Below, piece by piece: positions 17,253 through 24,361 of a DNA stretch of 64,000 bases. The stretch is taken from NCBI GenBank assembly GCA_046351235.1, contig JAXLYV010000004.1, forward strand, positions 372,001-436,000. The letters run 5' to 3'. The translations under genes and the position numbers were made by a program. Within the stretch, counting starts at the first letter, position 1. Every line of letters starts with the position of its first letter. The notes below the pieces were generated by a model. The model was not told where the DNA came from, made no database searches, and worked only from the letters and a program-made list of their open reading frames with translations. The stretch comes from JBBSAT01 sp046351235 (GTDB taxonomy: Bacteria > Myxococcota_A > Polyangia > Polyangiales > Sandaracinaceae).

Positions 17253-18917
17253 GTGAGCGCGCGGCACCTCGTGATCGGAATCGACGGCGCCGACTGGGAC
17301 GTCGTCGACGCGATCGGCGCAGCGCGTCTGCCGACGCTCGCGTCGCTCCGCGCGCGGGGGGCCTGGGCTCGGCTCGAGAGCGTGGTGCCGCCGGCGACCC
17401 TCCCGAACTGGACCACGTTCCTGACCGGCGTCGATCCCGGCGCGCACGGCGTCTTCGACTTCACGCGCCGCGAGGGCTACCGCGTGCGCTTCACGAGCGG
17501 CGCGGCGCGAGCGGTGCCGACCTGGCTCGCGCGCCTCGACGCTGCGGGGCTCTCGTGCGCGATGCTCTCGTTCCCGGGGACCTATCCACCCGAGAAGCTC
17601 GCACACGGCGTCGTGATCAGCGGCTGGGACTCGCCGGTCGCGTTCGAGGCGGACCGCTCGTTCGTGTCGCCCGCCGACGCGTTCGATGCGCTCACGGAGC
17701 GCTTCGGCCCGCTGCGCTTCGACGAGGTCGACGAGTTCGACACCGCGAGCGCGGGCTTCCACGAGCGCCTGGGCGACGCGCTCGCGCTCAAGGTCGAGCG
17801 CAAGACGGAGCTCTTCGAGCACGTGCTCGGCGAGCGCGCATGGGACGTGCTCGCTTGCTACTTCGGCGAGACCGACACGGCCTCGCATCACCTCGCGGCG
17901 TTCTTCGATCCGCGCTCGCCACGACGACCGGCGGCACCGCCCGCGCGCGCGGTGGACGGCATCCCGCGCGTCTACGAGGCGATCGACCGCGCGCTCGCAC
18001 GCCTGATGGAGCGTGCCGGCCCGGGCGTGGAGCTCACGCTCGTCAGCGACCACGGCTCGGGCCCCTCGAGCGATCGCGTCGTCTTCCTCGACCGCGCGCT
18101 CGAGGCGGCGGGCCTGTTGCGCTTCCTGCCGCGGCGCGCGGGCGCGGCGATCTCGCGGCTCGCGAAGGAGGCCGCGCTCACGGTTCTGCCCCCACGCCTC
18201 AAGGAGCGGGCGTTCGGCGCGATGGGGCGCGCGCTGCCGGGGTGGCTCGAGAGCCGCGCGCGCTTCGGCGCGATCGATTTCTCGCGCACGAAGCTCTTCT
18301 CGGAAGAGCTGAACTACTTCCCATCGATCTGTGTGAACGAGCGCGGCCGCGAGCCCGCGGGGACGGTCGACCCCTCCGAGCGGCCGGCGATGCGACGCCA
18401 GCTCGAGACCGCGATGCGCGCGATCGTCGACCCGTGGACGGGCGAGCGCATCGTGCGCGCGGTCCACGCGCGCGAGGACCTCTACTTCGGCCCCGAGGTG
18501 CGTCACGCCCCCGACTTCGTGCTGGAGCTGGCGCTCGACGAGCGCGGCGCGTCCTACAACGTGATGCCTTCGGGCGGGCCGGGGCCGGTGGTCGACCGGC
18601 TGCCGGAGCACGAATGGCTCGGCCGGAAGGGAAGGAGCCTGCAGGGCGCCCACCGCTCGCACGGGCTCTTCCTCGCCGCGGGCCCGAGCGTGCGCGCGGC
18701 CGGAGAAGTGACCGCGCACATCGCCGACGCGAGCGCGACGTGCCTCGCGCGCATCGGCTCGCGTCTGCCGGAGAGCGCGGGCCGCGTGCTCTCCGAGATC
18801 CTCACGTCGCAGCCCGCTCCGGTCGTCTTGCCCGCGCAAGGAGCCGCGCCGCGCGCCGAGCGCCCCGAGCTCGCGCGCACCGAAGCGCGGCTGCGCGCGC
18901 TCGGCTACTTCGAGTGA
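17253..18917 (+). CDS. Alkaline phosphatase superfamily (type I phosphodiesterase) protein
   Basis: At 554 residues, this is a paralogue of the product at 14390. It has LVIGIDGADWDVVD (metal-binding Asp), PPATLPNWTTFLTGVDPGAHG with the nucleophile Thr region, an ACYFGETDTASHH metal motif, and LTLVSDHGSGPS. A His in GAHRSHGLFLAAGPSV completes the site. It has no signal peptide and is probably cytoplasmic. The Pro/Ala-rich loop at about 225-232 differs from the paralogue. A strong hairpin follows the stop by 9 nt. Confidence 0.87.
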   Translation: MSARHLVIGIDGADWDVVDAIGAARLPTLASLRARGAWARLESVVPPATLPNWTTFLTGVDPGAHGVFDFTRREGYRVRFTSGAARAVPTWLARLDAAGLSCAMLSFPGTYPPEKLAHGVVISGWDSPVAFEADRSFVSPADAFDALTERFGPLRFDEVDEFDTASAGFHERLGDALALKVERKTELFEHVLGERAWDVLACYFGETDTASHHLAAFFDPRSPRRPAAPPARAVDGIPRVYEAIDRALARLMERAGPGVELTLVSDHGSGPSSDRVVFLDRALEAAGLLRFLPRRAGAAISRLAKEAALTVLPPRLKERAFGAMGRALPGWLESRARFGAIDFSRTKLFSEELNYFPSICVNERGREPAGTVDPSERPAMRRQLETAMRAIVDPWTGERIVRAVHAREDLYFGPEVRHAPDFVLELALDERGASYNVMPSGGPGPVVDRLPEHEWLGRKGRSLQGAHRSHGLFLAAGPSVRAAGEVTAHIADASATCLARIGSRLPESAGRVLSEILTSQPAPVVLPAQGAAPRAERPELARTEARLRALGYFE

Positions 18918-18926
18918 CCGAAGGGG

Positions 18927-18949
18927 CGTCGTGGCACCGCGCCACGACG
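18927..18949 (+). terminator. Hairpin, probable terminator of the phosphodiesterase gene
   Basis: A perfect 9-bp stem CGTCGTGGC / GCCACGACG with a 5-nt loop begins 9 nt after the stop at 18917. No T-run follows, so termination may be Rho-assisted or of the GC-rich hairpin-only type. Confidence 0.5.
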
Positions 18950-18982
18950 ACACGAGCGCGCCCTCGAATCGTCACGTTGATG

Positions 18983-18988
18983 TAACCT
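18983..18988 (+). promoter_or_regulatory. -10-like box TAACCT, leaderless-type
   Basis: TAACCT ends 6 nt before the ATG at 18995. It is the best TANNNT match of its class in the window. Confidence 0.45.
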
Positions 18989-18994
18989 GGGCGC

Positions 18995-20749
18995 ATGCGC
19001 TTCTCCTCTCGCCTGTCTTGTGCGCTCGTCTTGCTCCTCGCTGGCTGTCCGAGCCCGACCCCGGCTCCCGAGGATGCCGGCTCCGACGGCGGTGGCCTGT
19101 CCGACGCGCTGCCGGAGGATGCCGCGGTCGTCGAGAACGACGCGGACGTGCACATGGGCCTGCGCCTGCCGCGCTGTGAGGACACCGATCCCGCCCCGGC
19201 GTCGGCGCTGCCGCACTTCGCGAGCACGCTGGTCGGCTCGTACGTTCCGCACGCCGCGCGCCTCGGCACGCCGGGCTCGCTCAACCCGGCCACCGAGATG
19301 GGCGAGACGATGTACCGCGGGATGGGCCTGCACGTCGTCGATCCCGGTGCCGGCCAGACGCACGTGACGCGCACCGATCTCGGCGCGAGCTCGACCTCGA
19401 CCGATCGTCGCTCGCTCCTCTGGATGGCGCATCTCTCCGACTTCCAGCTCGCCGACGACGAGTCGCCGGTTCGCCTCGCGCGGCTCGACAACGCGGCCAT
19501 CCCCGGCGGCATGCGCGCACAGGAGGCCTACCTCCCGCGCGCGGTGTCGGCGATGAACCGGACCTTCACGCGCATCTCCGACGCGGGCCGTCCGTTCGAC
19601 GTCGGCATCATCACGGGAGACTGCGGCGACAGCGCGCTCCAGAACGAGCTCGACTGGGTGCTCCAGCTCATGAACGGCACGCCCGGCCTCGAGACCGACT
19701 CGGGCGAGGACGACGATCCGATCCCCGGGCCCGACAACGATCCGAAGGACCCCTTCGATCCGACGCCCTTCCCCGCGCCCTGGCTCTACGTTCCGGGCAA
19801 CCACGACCTCGAGGTCGTCGGCATCACGACGCCCACCGCGGGCTCGCGCATGGACGCGCTCGGCACGCGCGCGCGCAGCGGCACGCGCGACTACCGCCAG
19901 TGGTACGCGCCCGTCACCACCGGAACGGTGCCGGCCGATCCGCACCGCGTGCTGCTCGACCGCGACATGATCGTGGATCGCGTGACCTCGGCCGACGTGG
20001 AGGGGCCGATGGGCCCGCTCGGGCACGGCTACGACGCCGGCCACGCCATCGACACGACCCTCGGCGCCAACTACGCCTACGACGTCATCCCCGGCCTCGT
20101 CCGGATCCTCGGGATCGACACCAGCGATCCGAGCGGTGGCTCGGAGGGCATGGTGATGCAGGCGACGATCGACGGCTGGCTCGAGCCCGAGCTCGATCGC
20201 GCGGTCGCCGACGGCGTGCTCGTGATCCTCGCCTCGCACCACTCGACGCGCTCGATCGATCCCTTCCCGGGCCAGGTCGGCTCGACGCCCATGCCGGGCG
20301 CGCTGACGACCGAGGAGATCGAGGCCTATGTGGCCTCGCGCCCCGAGGTGATCGCCTGGCTCGTCGGTCACACGCACGACAACCAGATCCACGCGATCGA
20401 GGGCGTCGACGCCGCGCATCCCGGCTACTGGGAGATCATGACGAGCGCGATCGCCGACTGGCCGTCCCAGGCGCGCACGATCGAGGTCGTCGACAACGGC
20501 GACGGCACGCTCTCGATCTTCGCCACGTTGATCGACTACGACACCGACGACTGCTTCGAGCGCCGCTACCGCGCGCTGACGCAGATGGAGTACCTGTCGG
20601 CGTGGGCCGACGAGGTCACGCACGACGCGCCGAACCACAACGTCGAGCTCGTCCGCGCGATCCCGGCGAGCGCGATGGCCGCCGTGACCGCGGCGCGCGC
20701 GACGGCGCCGACCCGCATCGAGAGCCTCACCACCCTCGCCGACCTGTAG
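18995..20749 (+). CDS. Metallophosphoesterase lipoprotein
   Basis: At 584 residues, it has the signal LSCALVLLLAGC (lipobox), then an Asp/Gly/Ala linker and a calcineurin-like phosphoesterase domain. Visible metal motifs are HLSDFQLADD, ITGDCGDSALQNE, VPGNHDLE, LASHHSTRS and VGHTHDNQ. The usual DxH of the first motif reads D-F-Q, so one metal-ligating His is replaced by Gln. An acidic stretch (residues about 233-250) may bind cations. The protein probably acts on the periplasmic or outer-membrane face. The 3' end of this gene is partly repeated as a broken copy at 21611-21733. Confidence 0.85.
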   Translation: MRFSSRLSCALVLLLAGCPSPTPAPEDAGSDGGGLSDALPEDAAVVENDADVHMGLRLPRCEDTDPAPASALPHFASTLVGSYVPHAARLGTPGSLNPATEMGETMYRGMGLHVVDPGAGQTHVTRTDLGASSTSTDRRSLLWMAHLSDFQLADDESPVRLARLDNAAIPGGMRAQEAYLPRAVSAMNRTFTRISDAGRPFDVGIITGDCGDSALQNELDWVLQLMNGTPGLETDSGEDDDPIPGPDNDPKDPFDPTPFPAPWLYVPGNHDLEVVGITTPTAGSRMDALGTRARSGTRDYRQWYAPVTTGTVPADPHRVLLDRDMIVDRVTSADVEGPMGPLGHGYDAGHAIDTTLGANYAYDVIPGLVRILGIDTSDPSGGSEGMVMQATIDGWLEPELDRAVADGVLVILASHHSTRSIDPFPGQVGSTPMPGALTTEEIEAYVASRPEVIAWLVGHTHDNQIHAIEGVDAAHPGYWEIMTSAIADWPSQARTIEVVDNGDGTLSIFATLIDYDTDDCFERRYRALTQMEYLSAWADEVTHDAPNHNVELVRAIPASAMAAVTAARATAPTRIESLTTLADL

Positions 20750-20782
20750 CGGTCGGCGCGCGCGGCGTGCGAGAGTCGCCGC

Positions 20783-21589
20783 ATGAAGCCCCCCGCGTTG
20801 ATCCTGGCCGCCGCGGCAGTGTTGCTCTCGACGAGCTGCACGCGGAGGGCGTCGGCGTTCGACCTCGCGGCGCGCGCGCGCGCGAGGGTGGCGCTCCGCT
20901 GCCCCGACGAGAGCCTCACGATCGCCGAGATCGGCGGCGGCGGGATGGACGCGCTCGGCTGCGGGCTGCACCAGACGTACACGTGCGTCGCCGCGGGCCG
21001 CCAAGGAGTGGTGTGCGCGCCCGACGGCGCGCCGACGGGTCACTACGAGCCGCCGCCGCCCACGCCGACCGGTGATGGCGGACCGGAGGGCGTGCGGGTG
21101 CTCGAAGCGGCGGCGACGTGCGCGCTGCCTGCCTACACCGCGGTCCGCGTCGGCATCGGCGTCAACGGCGACCTCCTCGCGCTGACCGTCGATCCGCCGG
21201 GCCCCGAGGGCGAGTGTCTCGAGCAGCGCCTCCGTGAGATCCGTTTCGAGACCCGACCCGATCTGGAGTACGTCGAGGTCAGCATTCCGCCCGCGCCGAG
21301 CGATGCCGCGCCCACGGAGATCATCCCGCCTGCAACGCCGACCACGACGAGCGTCGACGCGCTCGCGCGAGCGCGGGTCGACGGCCTGCGCGACGCCATC
21401 CTCGCGTGCACCTCGGGCGCCGCGACCGCCGTGATCGCGGAGTGGGCCGCCGACGGCGCGCTCACGGTGCGCCTCCCCGATGCGCACGCGGGCACGCCCG
21501 AGGATGGCTGCGTGCGCGCCGCCGCGAGCGGCGCCCGTCTCGATCCTGCCCCGGGCACCTCGGGCAGCGTGCTCCATCCCGTGCACTGA
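20783..21589 (+). CDS. Hypothetical lipoprotein, 268 aa
   Basis: The signal is MKPPALILAAAAVLLSTSC with a lipobox at STSC. The mature part has paired cysteines (LGCGLHQTYTC, GVVCAPD) and a Pro/Gly linker. Two halves follow, each with a pattern like VGIGVNGDLLALTVDPP...C...IRFE, which is reminiscent of AgmX/TonB C-terminal domains, though too divergent to assign. It lies between the metallophosphoesterase gene and a broken copy of that gene's tail, so it may have been part of a duplicated block. Confidence 0.65.
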   Translation: MKPPALILAAAAVLLSTSCTRRASAFDLAARARARVALRCPDESLTIAEIGGGGMDALGCGLHQTYTCVAAGRQGVVCAPDGAPTGHYEPPPPTPTGDGGPEGVRVLEAAATCALPAYTAVRVGIGVNGDLLALTVDPPGPEGECLEQRLREIRFETRPDLEYVEVSIPPAPSDAAPTEIIPPATPTTTSVDALARARVDGLRDAILACTSGAATAVIAEWAADGALTVRLPDAHAGTPEDGCVRAAASGARLDPAPGTSGSVLHPVH

Positions 21590-21610
21590 CGGCGCACGCC
21601 TCATCGCAGG

Positions 21611-21733
21611 AGCCGGAGCAACGCGCGACGCTGGCCATTGCCGTGGCGTCCGTCACCGCGGCGCGAGAGAGAGACGGCGCCCACACGCATCGAGGGCCTC
21701 ACGAAACTCGCCGACCTGTGCGATCGGCGCGCT
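21611..21733 (+). pseudogene. Frameshifted relic of the metallophosphoesterase 3' end
   Basis: The last 30 or so codons of the gene ending at 20749 reappear here. In one frame the relic reads AIAVASVTAARERD, matching ASAMAAVTAARA of the intact gene. In another frame it reads TAPTRIEGLTKLADL, matching TAPTRIESLTTLADL. Even the bases past the original stop (GGTCGGCGCGC versus GATCGGCGCGC) are alike. An inserted GAGAGA-type run causes the frameshift, and the stop codon is changed to TGC. No start codon or upstream domain is present, so this is a decayed duplication. Confidence 0.65.
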
Positions 21734-21737
21734 CCGA

Positions 21738-22277
21738 TCACTCCTCGATCACACCGGCCTCGCGGAGCGCGTCCCGCGTCTCGTCCTGGAGCGCGTCGGA
21801 CGCGATCCCGAGCGCCCAATCCAATGCCCGTCGAGCCCCGGGGCGAGCGAGCAGCTCCTCGACCTCGTCGGGCTCGATCGACTCGAGCGAGACCCACGCG
21901 ATGCGCTCCATCAGCGCATCGAGCGAGGCGTGCTCGCCCCGCGTGACCCAGCCCTCGTCGTGGACGACTCGGCGCGCACGGCCGGTGATCGCGTCGAAGA
22001 GGTAGAGATCGCCACCGCCATCGTGACCGATCACGAGCTCGCTGGGGGCGAGCACGCCCGGATGGCGAGCCAGTCGCGTGAAGACCCGCGGGTGGATCTC
22101 GAGCAGACCGAACGCGAAGCAGCGCTTGTCGCGCGCGACGAGATCGATCAGCCGTGTGACGTCGGCATGGCCGGCCGCGCGCGCCCGCACTTCGTCCAAG
22201 CCCGGATCGGGATCCGGCGCTCCGTCGCTCGGCTCGGTGGCGGACACGACCTCGACCAGCGCGCGAAAGCTCCCCAT
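21738..22277 (-). CDS. Possible SUKH (SMI1/KNR4-like) protein
   Basis: This 179-residue soluble acidic protein has no signal peptide. The segment VIGHDGGGDLYLFDAITGRA followed by RRVVHDEGW looks like the central part of SUKH-superfamily proteins. These serve as immunity proteins for contact-dependent toxins or as general binding modules. The rest is helical and acidic. No toxin gene is visible next to it. The assignment rests on this one segment and is tentative. Confidence 0.6.
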   Translation of the reverse strand: MGSFRALVEVVSATEPSDGAPDPDPGLDEVRARAAGHADVTRLIDLVARDKRCFAFGLLEIHPRVFTRLARHPGVLAPSELVIGHDGGGDLYLFDAITGRARRVVHDEGWVTRGEHASLDALMERIAWVSLESIEPDEVEELLARPGARRALDWALGIASDALQDETRDALREAGVIEE

Positions 22278-22283
22278 GCCGCC

Positions 22284-22289
22284 CTTCTA
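22284..22289 (-). promoter_or_regulatory. -10-like box TAGAAG, leaderless-type
   Basis: TAGAAG on the minus strand ends 6 nt before the ATG at 22277. Confidence 0.35.
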
Positions 22290-22418
22290 CCACCGCGAGG
22301 CCGGCAGGCGGGTGGTGACGGGGCGACGCGGCACCACGCGCACACGCGAGCGGTACGCACGAGGGCTGCGGAAGACCTCGAGCGACGCGCCCGGCGGGAG
22401 CGCGCGCGCAGGCCGCGC

Positions 22419-22424
22419 TAAGAG
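22419..22424 (+). promoter_or_regulatory. -10-like box TAAGAG, leaderless-type
   Basis: TAAGAG ends 6 nt before the GTG at 22431 and supports that non-ATG start. Confidence 0.4.
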
Positions 22425-22430
22425 TGCCGC

Positions 22431-23585
22431 GTGCGCCTCGAGACGCTCCACGTCGCGGCTCTGCCGTACCCGACCTCGCAGGGAACCCAAGCGGCCATCG
22501 GCCTCATGGTCGGCGCGCTCGCGCAGACGGGCCGGCGCACCGAGCTGCTCACGTATGCGGCAGGCGACGGCGTCGAGACACGCTTTGCGCATCGAACGAC
22601 GGCGGGGCGCGTCCGGCCGCGCTCGCTGCGCTCGGGCCCTTCGCTCGAGAAGATCGCGGCCGACGTGGAGCTCGCGTCGACGCTACGAACCCTCGCGCGG
22701 GAGGCCGACGTCGTGGTCGCCCATCACGTGGAGGCGGCCGCGCTCGCGGCGCTGCTCGGCTTGCCGCGCTGGATCTTCTTCGCGCACACCACGCTGGGCC
22801 CGGAGCTGCCGACCTATCTGCCTCGGGCGCTCGCGCCCGCCGCGACGCGTGCCGGCGAGGCGCTCGATCGCTGGCTCGTGCGCCGCGCGCCGGCGGTGAT
22901 GGCGATCTCGACGCTCGTGGCGCGCCAGCTCGAGGCGCTCGGCGCGCGAGAGGTCACGGTCGCGCCGGTCCCGCTCGCGCCGATCGCGGCGAGCATCTCC
23001 CGGGACGAGGCGCGGCGCGCGCTGGGCCTGGTCGCGACCGACGAGGTCGTGCTCTACGCGGGCAACCTCGATGCGTACCAGGGGCTCTCGGCGCTGGTGC
23101 ACGCGATGACCGAGCTGCGCGCGCTCCGGCCTGCGGCCCGCCTGCTGGTCGCCACCGAGTCGTCGAGCGACGAGCTCGCGCGCGCGCTCGGTCGGCGCGG
23201 GCACACGGCGACGTTCGCGCGCCTGCGCGGCGAGCCCGAGCGCGCGCTCGCGAGCGCCGCCGCGGACGTGGCCGTCGTCACGCGCGGCGCGCCAGGCGGC
23301 TACCCGATCAAGCTCCTCGACGCGATCGCCCGCGGCGTGCCGGTCGTCGCGATGCGGCGCGCGCTCTCGGGGCACGAGGTCCCCGGCGTGTTCGTCACCG
23401 ACGACGATCCCGTCGCGCTCGGTCGCGGCCTGCGCTCCGTGCTCGCCCGGAGCGACACCGAGCGGGCGGAGCTGCGCGCGCGCGCCCTTGCGCATCTCAC
23501 CCACGCCCACACGGCGGAGCGATTCGCCGCCGTGCTGGACGAGGTGATCGCGGGACTACCGCCCACGCTCCGGGGGACTAGATAA
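22431..23585 (+). CDS. Glycosyltransferase, GT-B fold (family 4-like)
   Basis: This 384-residue protein has the two Rossmann halves of a GT-B enzyme. The acceptor half has PYPTSQGTQAAIGLMVGALA and an ADVVVAHHVEAAALA strand. The linker WLVRRAPAVMAISTLVARQL precedes the donor half, which has EVVLYAGNLDAYQGLSALV, ADVAVVTRGAPGGYPIKLLD and ARGVPVVAM. The Glu of the usual EX7E motif is replaced by a GGYPIKLLDAIARG pattern. The sugar donor and acceptor are unknown. The start is GTG. A CopZ-like gene follows after 5 nt. Confidence 0.85.
   Translation: MRLETLHVAALPYPTSQGTQAAIGLMVGALAQTGRRTELLTYAAGDGVETRFAHRTTAGRVRPRSLRSGPSLEKIAADVELASTLRTLAREADVVVAHHVEAAALAALLGLPRWIFFAHTTLGPELPTYLPRALAPAATRAGEALDRWLVRRAPAVMAISTLVARQLEALGAREVTVAPVPLAPIAASISRDEARRALGLVATDEVVLYAGNLDAYQGLSALVHAMTELRALRPAARLLVATESSSDELARALGRRGHTATFARLRGEPERALASAAADVAVVTRGAPGGYPIKLLDAIARGVPVVAMRRALSGHEVPGVFVTDDDPVALGRGLRSVLARSDTERAELRARALAHLTHAHTAERFAAVLDEVIAGLPPTLRGTR
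23579..23584 (+). promoter_or_regulatory. -10-like box TAGATA, leaderless-type
   Basis: TAGATA overlaps the stop codon of the glycosyltransferase gene and ends 6 nt before the ATG at 23591. The copper-chaperone-like gene may therefore have its own promoter. Confidence 0.4.
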
Positions 23586-23590
23586 GACGT

Positions 23591-23788
23591 ATGACGACCC
23601 ACGACCTCCGCATCGAAGGGATGAGCTGCCAGCACTGCGTGAAGACCGTCGAGCGCGCGCTCACGCGGGTGCCCGGCGTGGCGAAGGTCGAGGTGGAGAT
23701 CGGAAAGGCCCACGTCGAAGCAGCGCCGACGGTCACGAAGGACGCGCTCGTCCAGGCGCTCGCCGCCGAGGACTATCGCGCGAGCTGA
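23591..23788 (+). CDS. Heavy-metal-associated domain protein (CopZ-like)
   Basis: At 65 residues this is a single HMA ferredoxin-like domain. The metal-binding motif is GMSCQHC near residue 14, then VERALTRVPGVAKVEVEIG, and a final helix with ALAAEDY. It probably chaperones Cu(I) or a similar soft metal. No P-type ATPase or regulator is adjacent. Its end overlaps the convergent NUDIX gene by 16 nt. Confidence 0.9.
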   Translation: MTTHDLRIEGMSCQHCVKTVERALTRVPGVAKVEVEIGKAHVEAAPTVTKDALVQALAAEDYRAS

Positions 23789-24201
23789 TCGCGCTCGGCG
23801 ATCGCCACCGCGCGGTCGACCGCGTCCGCCAGGCGCTCGAGCGTCGTCGTCGCGCGGAAGCCCGACGGCGTGAGCCACGCGTGCTCGTCGTGCTCGCTCG
23901 AGCGCACGACCTCGCCGGACACGTGGTCGGCCCGATAGACGACGACGCACATCGGCCGCGCCCCGCGGCGCGCGACGTAGGCGTCGACCGGTCGCGGCGA
24001 CAGGCGCACGGCGAGCCCGGTCTCCTCGGTGATCTCGCGCAGCATCGCGTCCTCGAGCGCCTCGTCCGGCGCGACGCGCCCCGAGACGGTCTCCCAGAGC
24101 CCGGCGCCCGCGTCCTTCCGCGCGCTCCGCTTCATCGCGAGCACGCGCCCATCGGCGCGCACGATCACGGCGGCCACGGCGACGACGAAGCCTTCGTCCA
24201 T
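23773..24201 (-). CDS. NUDIX hydrolase
   Basis: This 142-residue protein has an exact Nudix box: G-x5-E-x7-REITEETGL, starting at GRVAPDEALED (around residues 41-63). The N-terminal strand VAVAAVIVRADGRVLAMKRS is normal for the fold. The substrate is a nucleoside diphosphate linked to something, not predictable further. A TAGCTT box lies 6 nt before the ATG. The gene is divergent from the PQQ-repeat gene and convergent with the CopZ-like gene. Confidence 0.92.
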   Translation of the reverse strand: MDEGFVVAVAAVIVRADGRVLAMKRSARKDAGAGLWETVSGRVAPDEALEDAMLREITEETGLAVRLSPRPVDAYVARRGARPMCVVVYRADHVSGEVVRSSEHDEHAWLTPSGFRATTTLERLADAVDRAVAIAERDQLAR

Positions 24202-24207
24202 GCCTCG

Positions 24208-24213
24208 AAGCTA
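24208..24213 (-). promoter_or_regulatory. -10-like box TAGCTT, leaderless-type
   Basis: TAGCTT on the minus strand ends 6 nt before the ATG at 24201. Confidence 0.4.
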
Positions 24214-24216
24214 CGC

Positions 24217-24234
24217 GCGATCGCGCGCGATCGC
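24217..24234. repeat. 18-bp palindrome GCGATCGCGCGCGATCGC
   Basis: This perfect self-complementary sequence is built from two GCGATCGC octamers. It lies in the 160-bp divergent region between the NUDIX and PQQ-repeat genes. It could be an operator, but GCGATCGC is common in GC-rich genomes, so chance is plausible. Confidence 0.3.
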
Positions 24235-24361
24235 TCGCCCCGACCGGGCGATCACGCGGGATCTCGCCGATCTCGCCCTTCGCGCGCGGTCAAGAACGAG
24301 GCAGATCCGGCGAAAATGTGGAGACGGTGCGAGGCGCTGCCTACCATTCTCGTCACGCCTG

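Noticed and set aside
21738..22277. Toxin-immunity pair at the SUKH-like gene
   Set aside because: No adjacent polymorphic toxin or secreted protein with a variable C-terminus is present.
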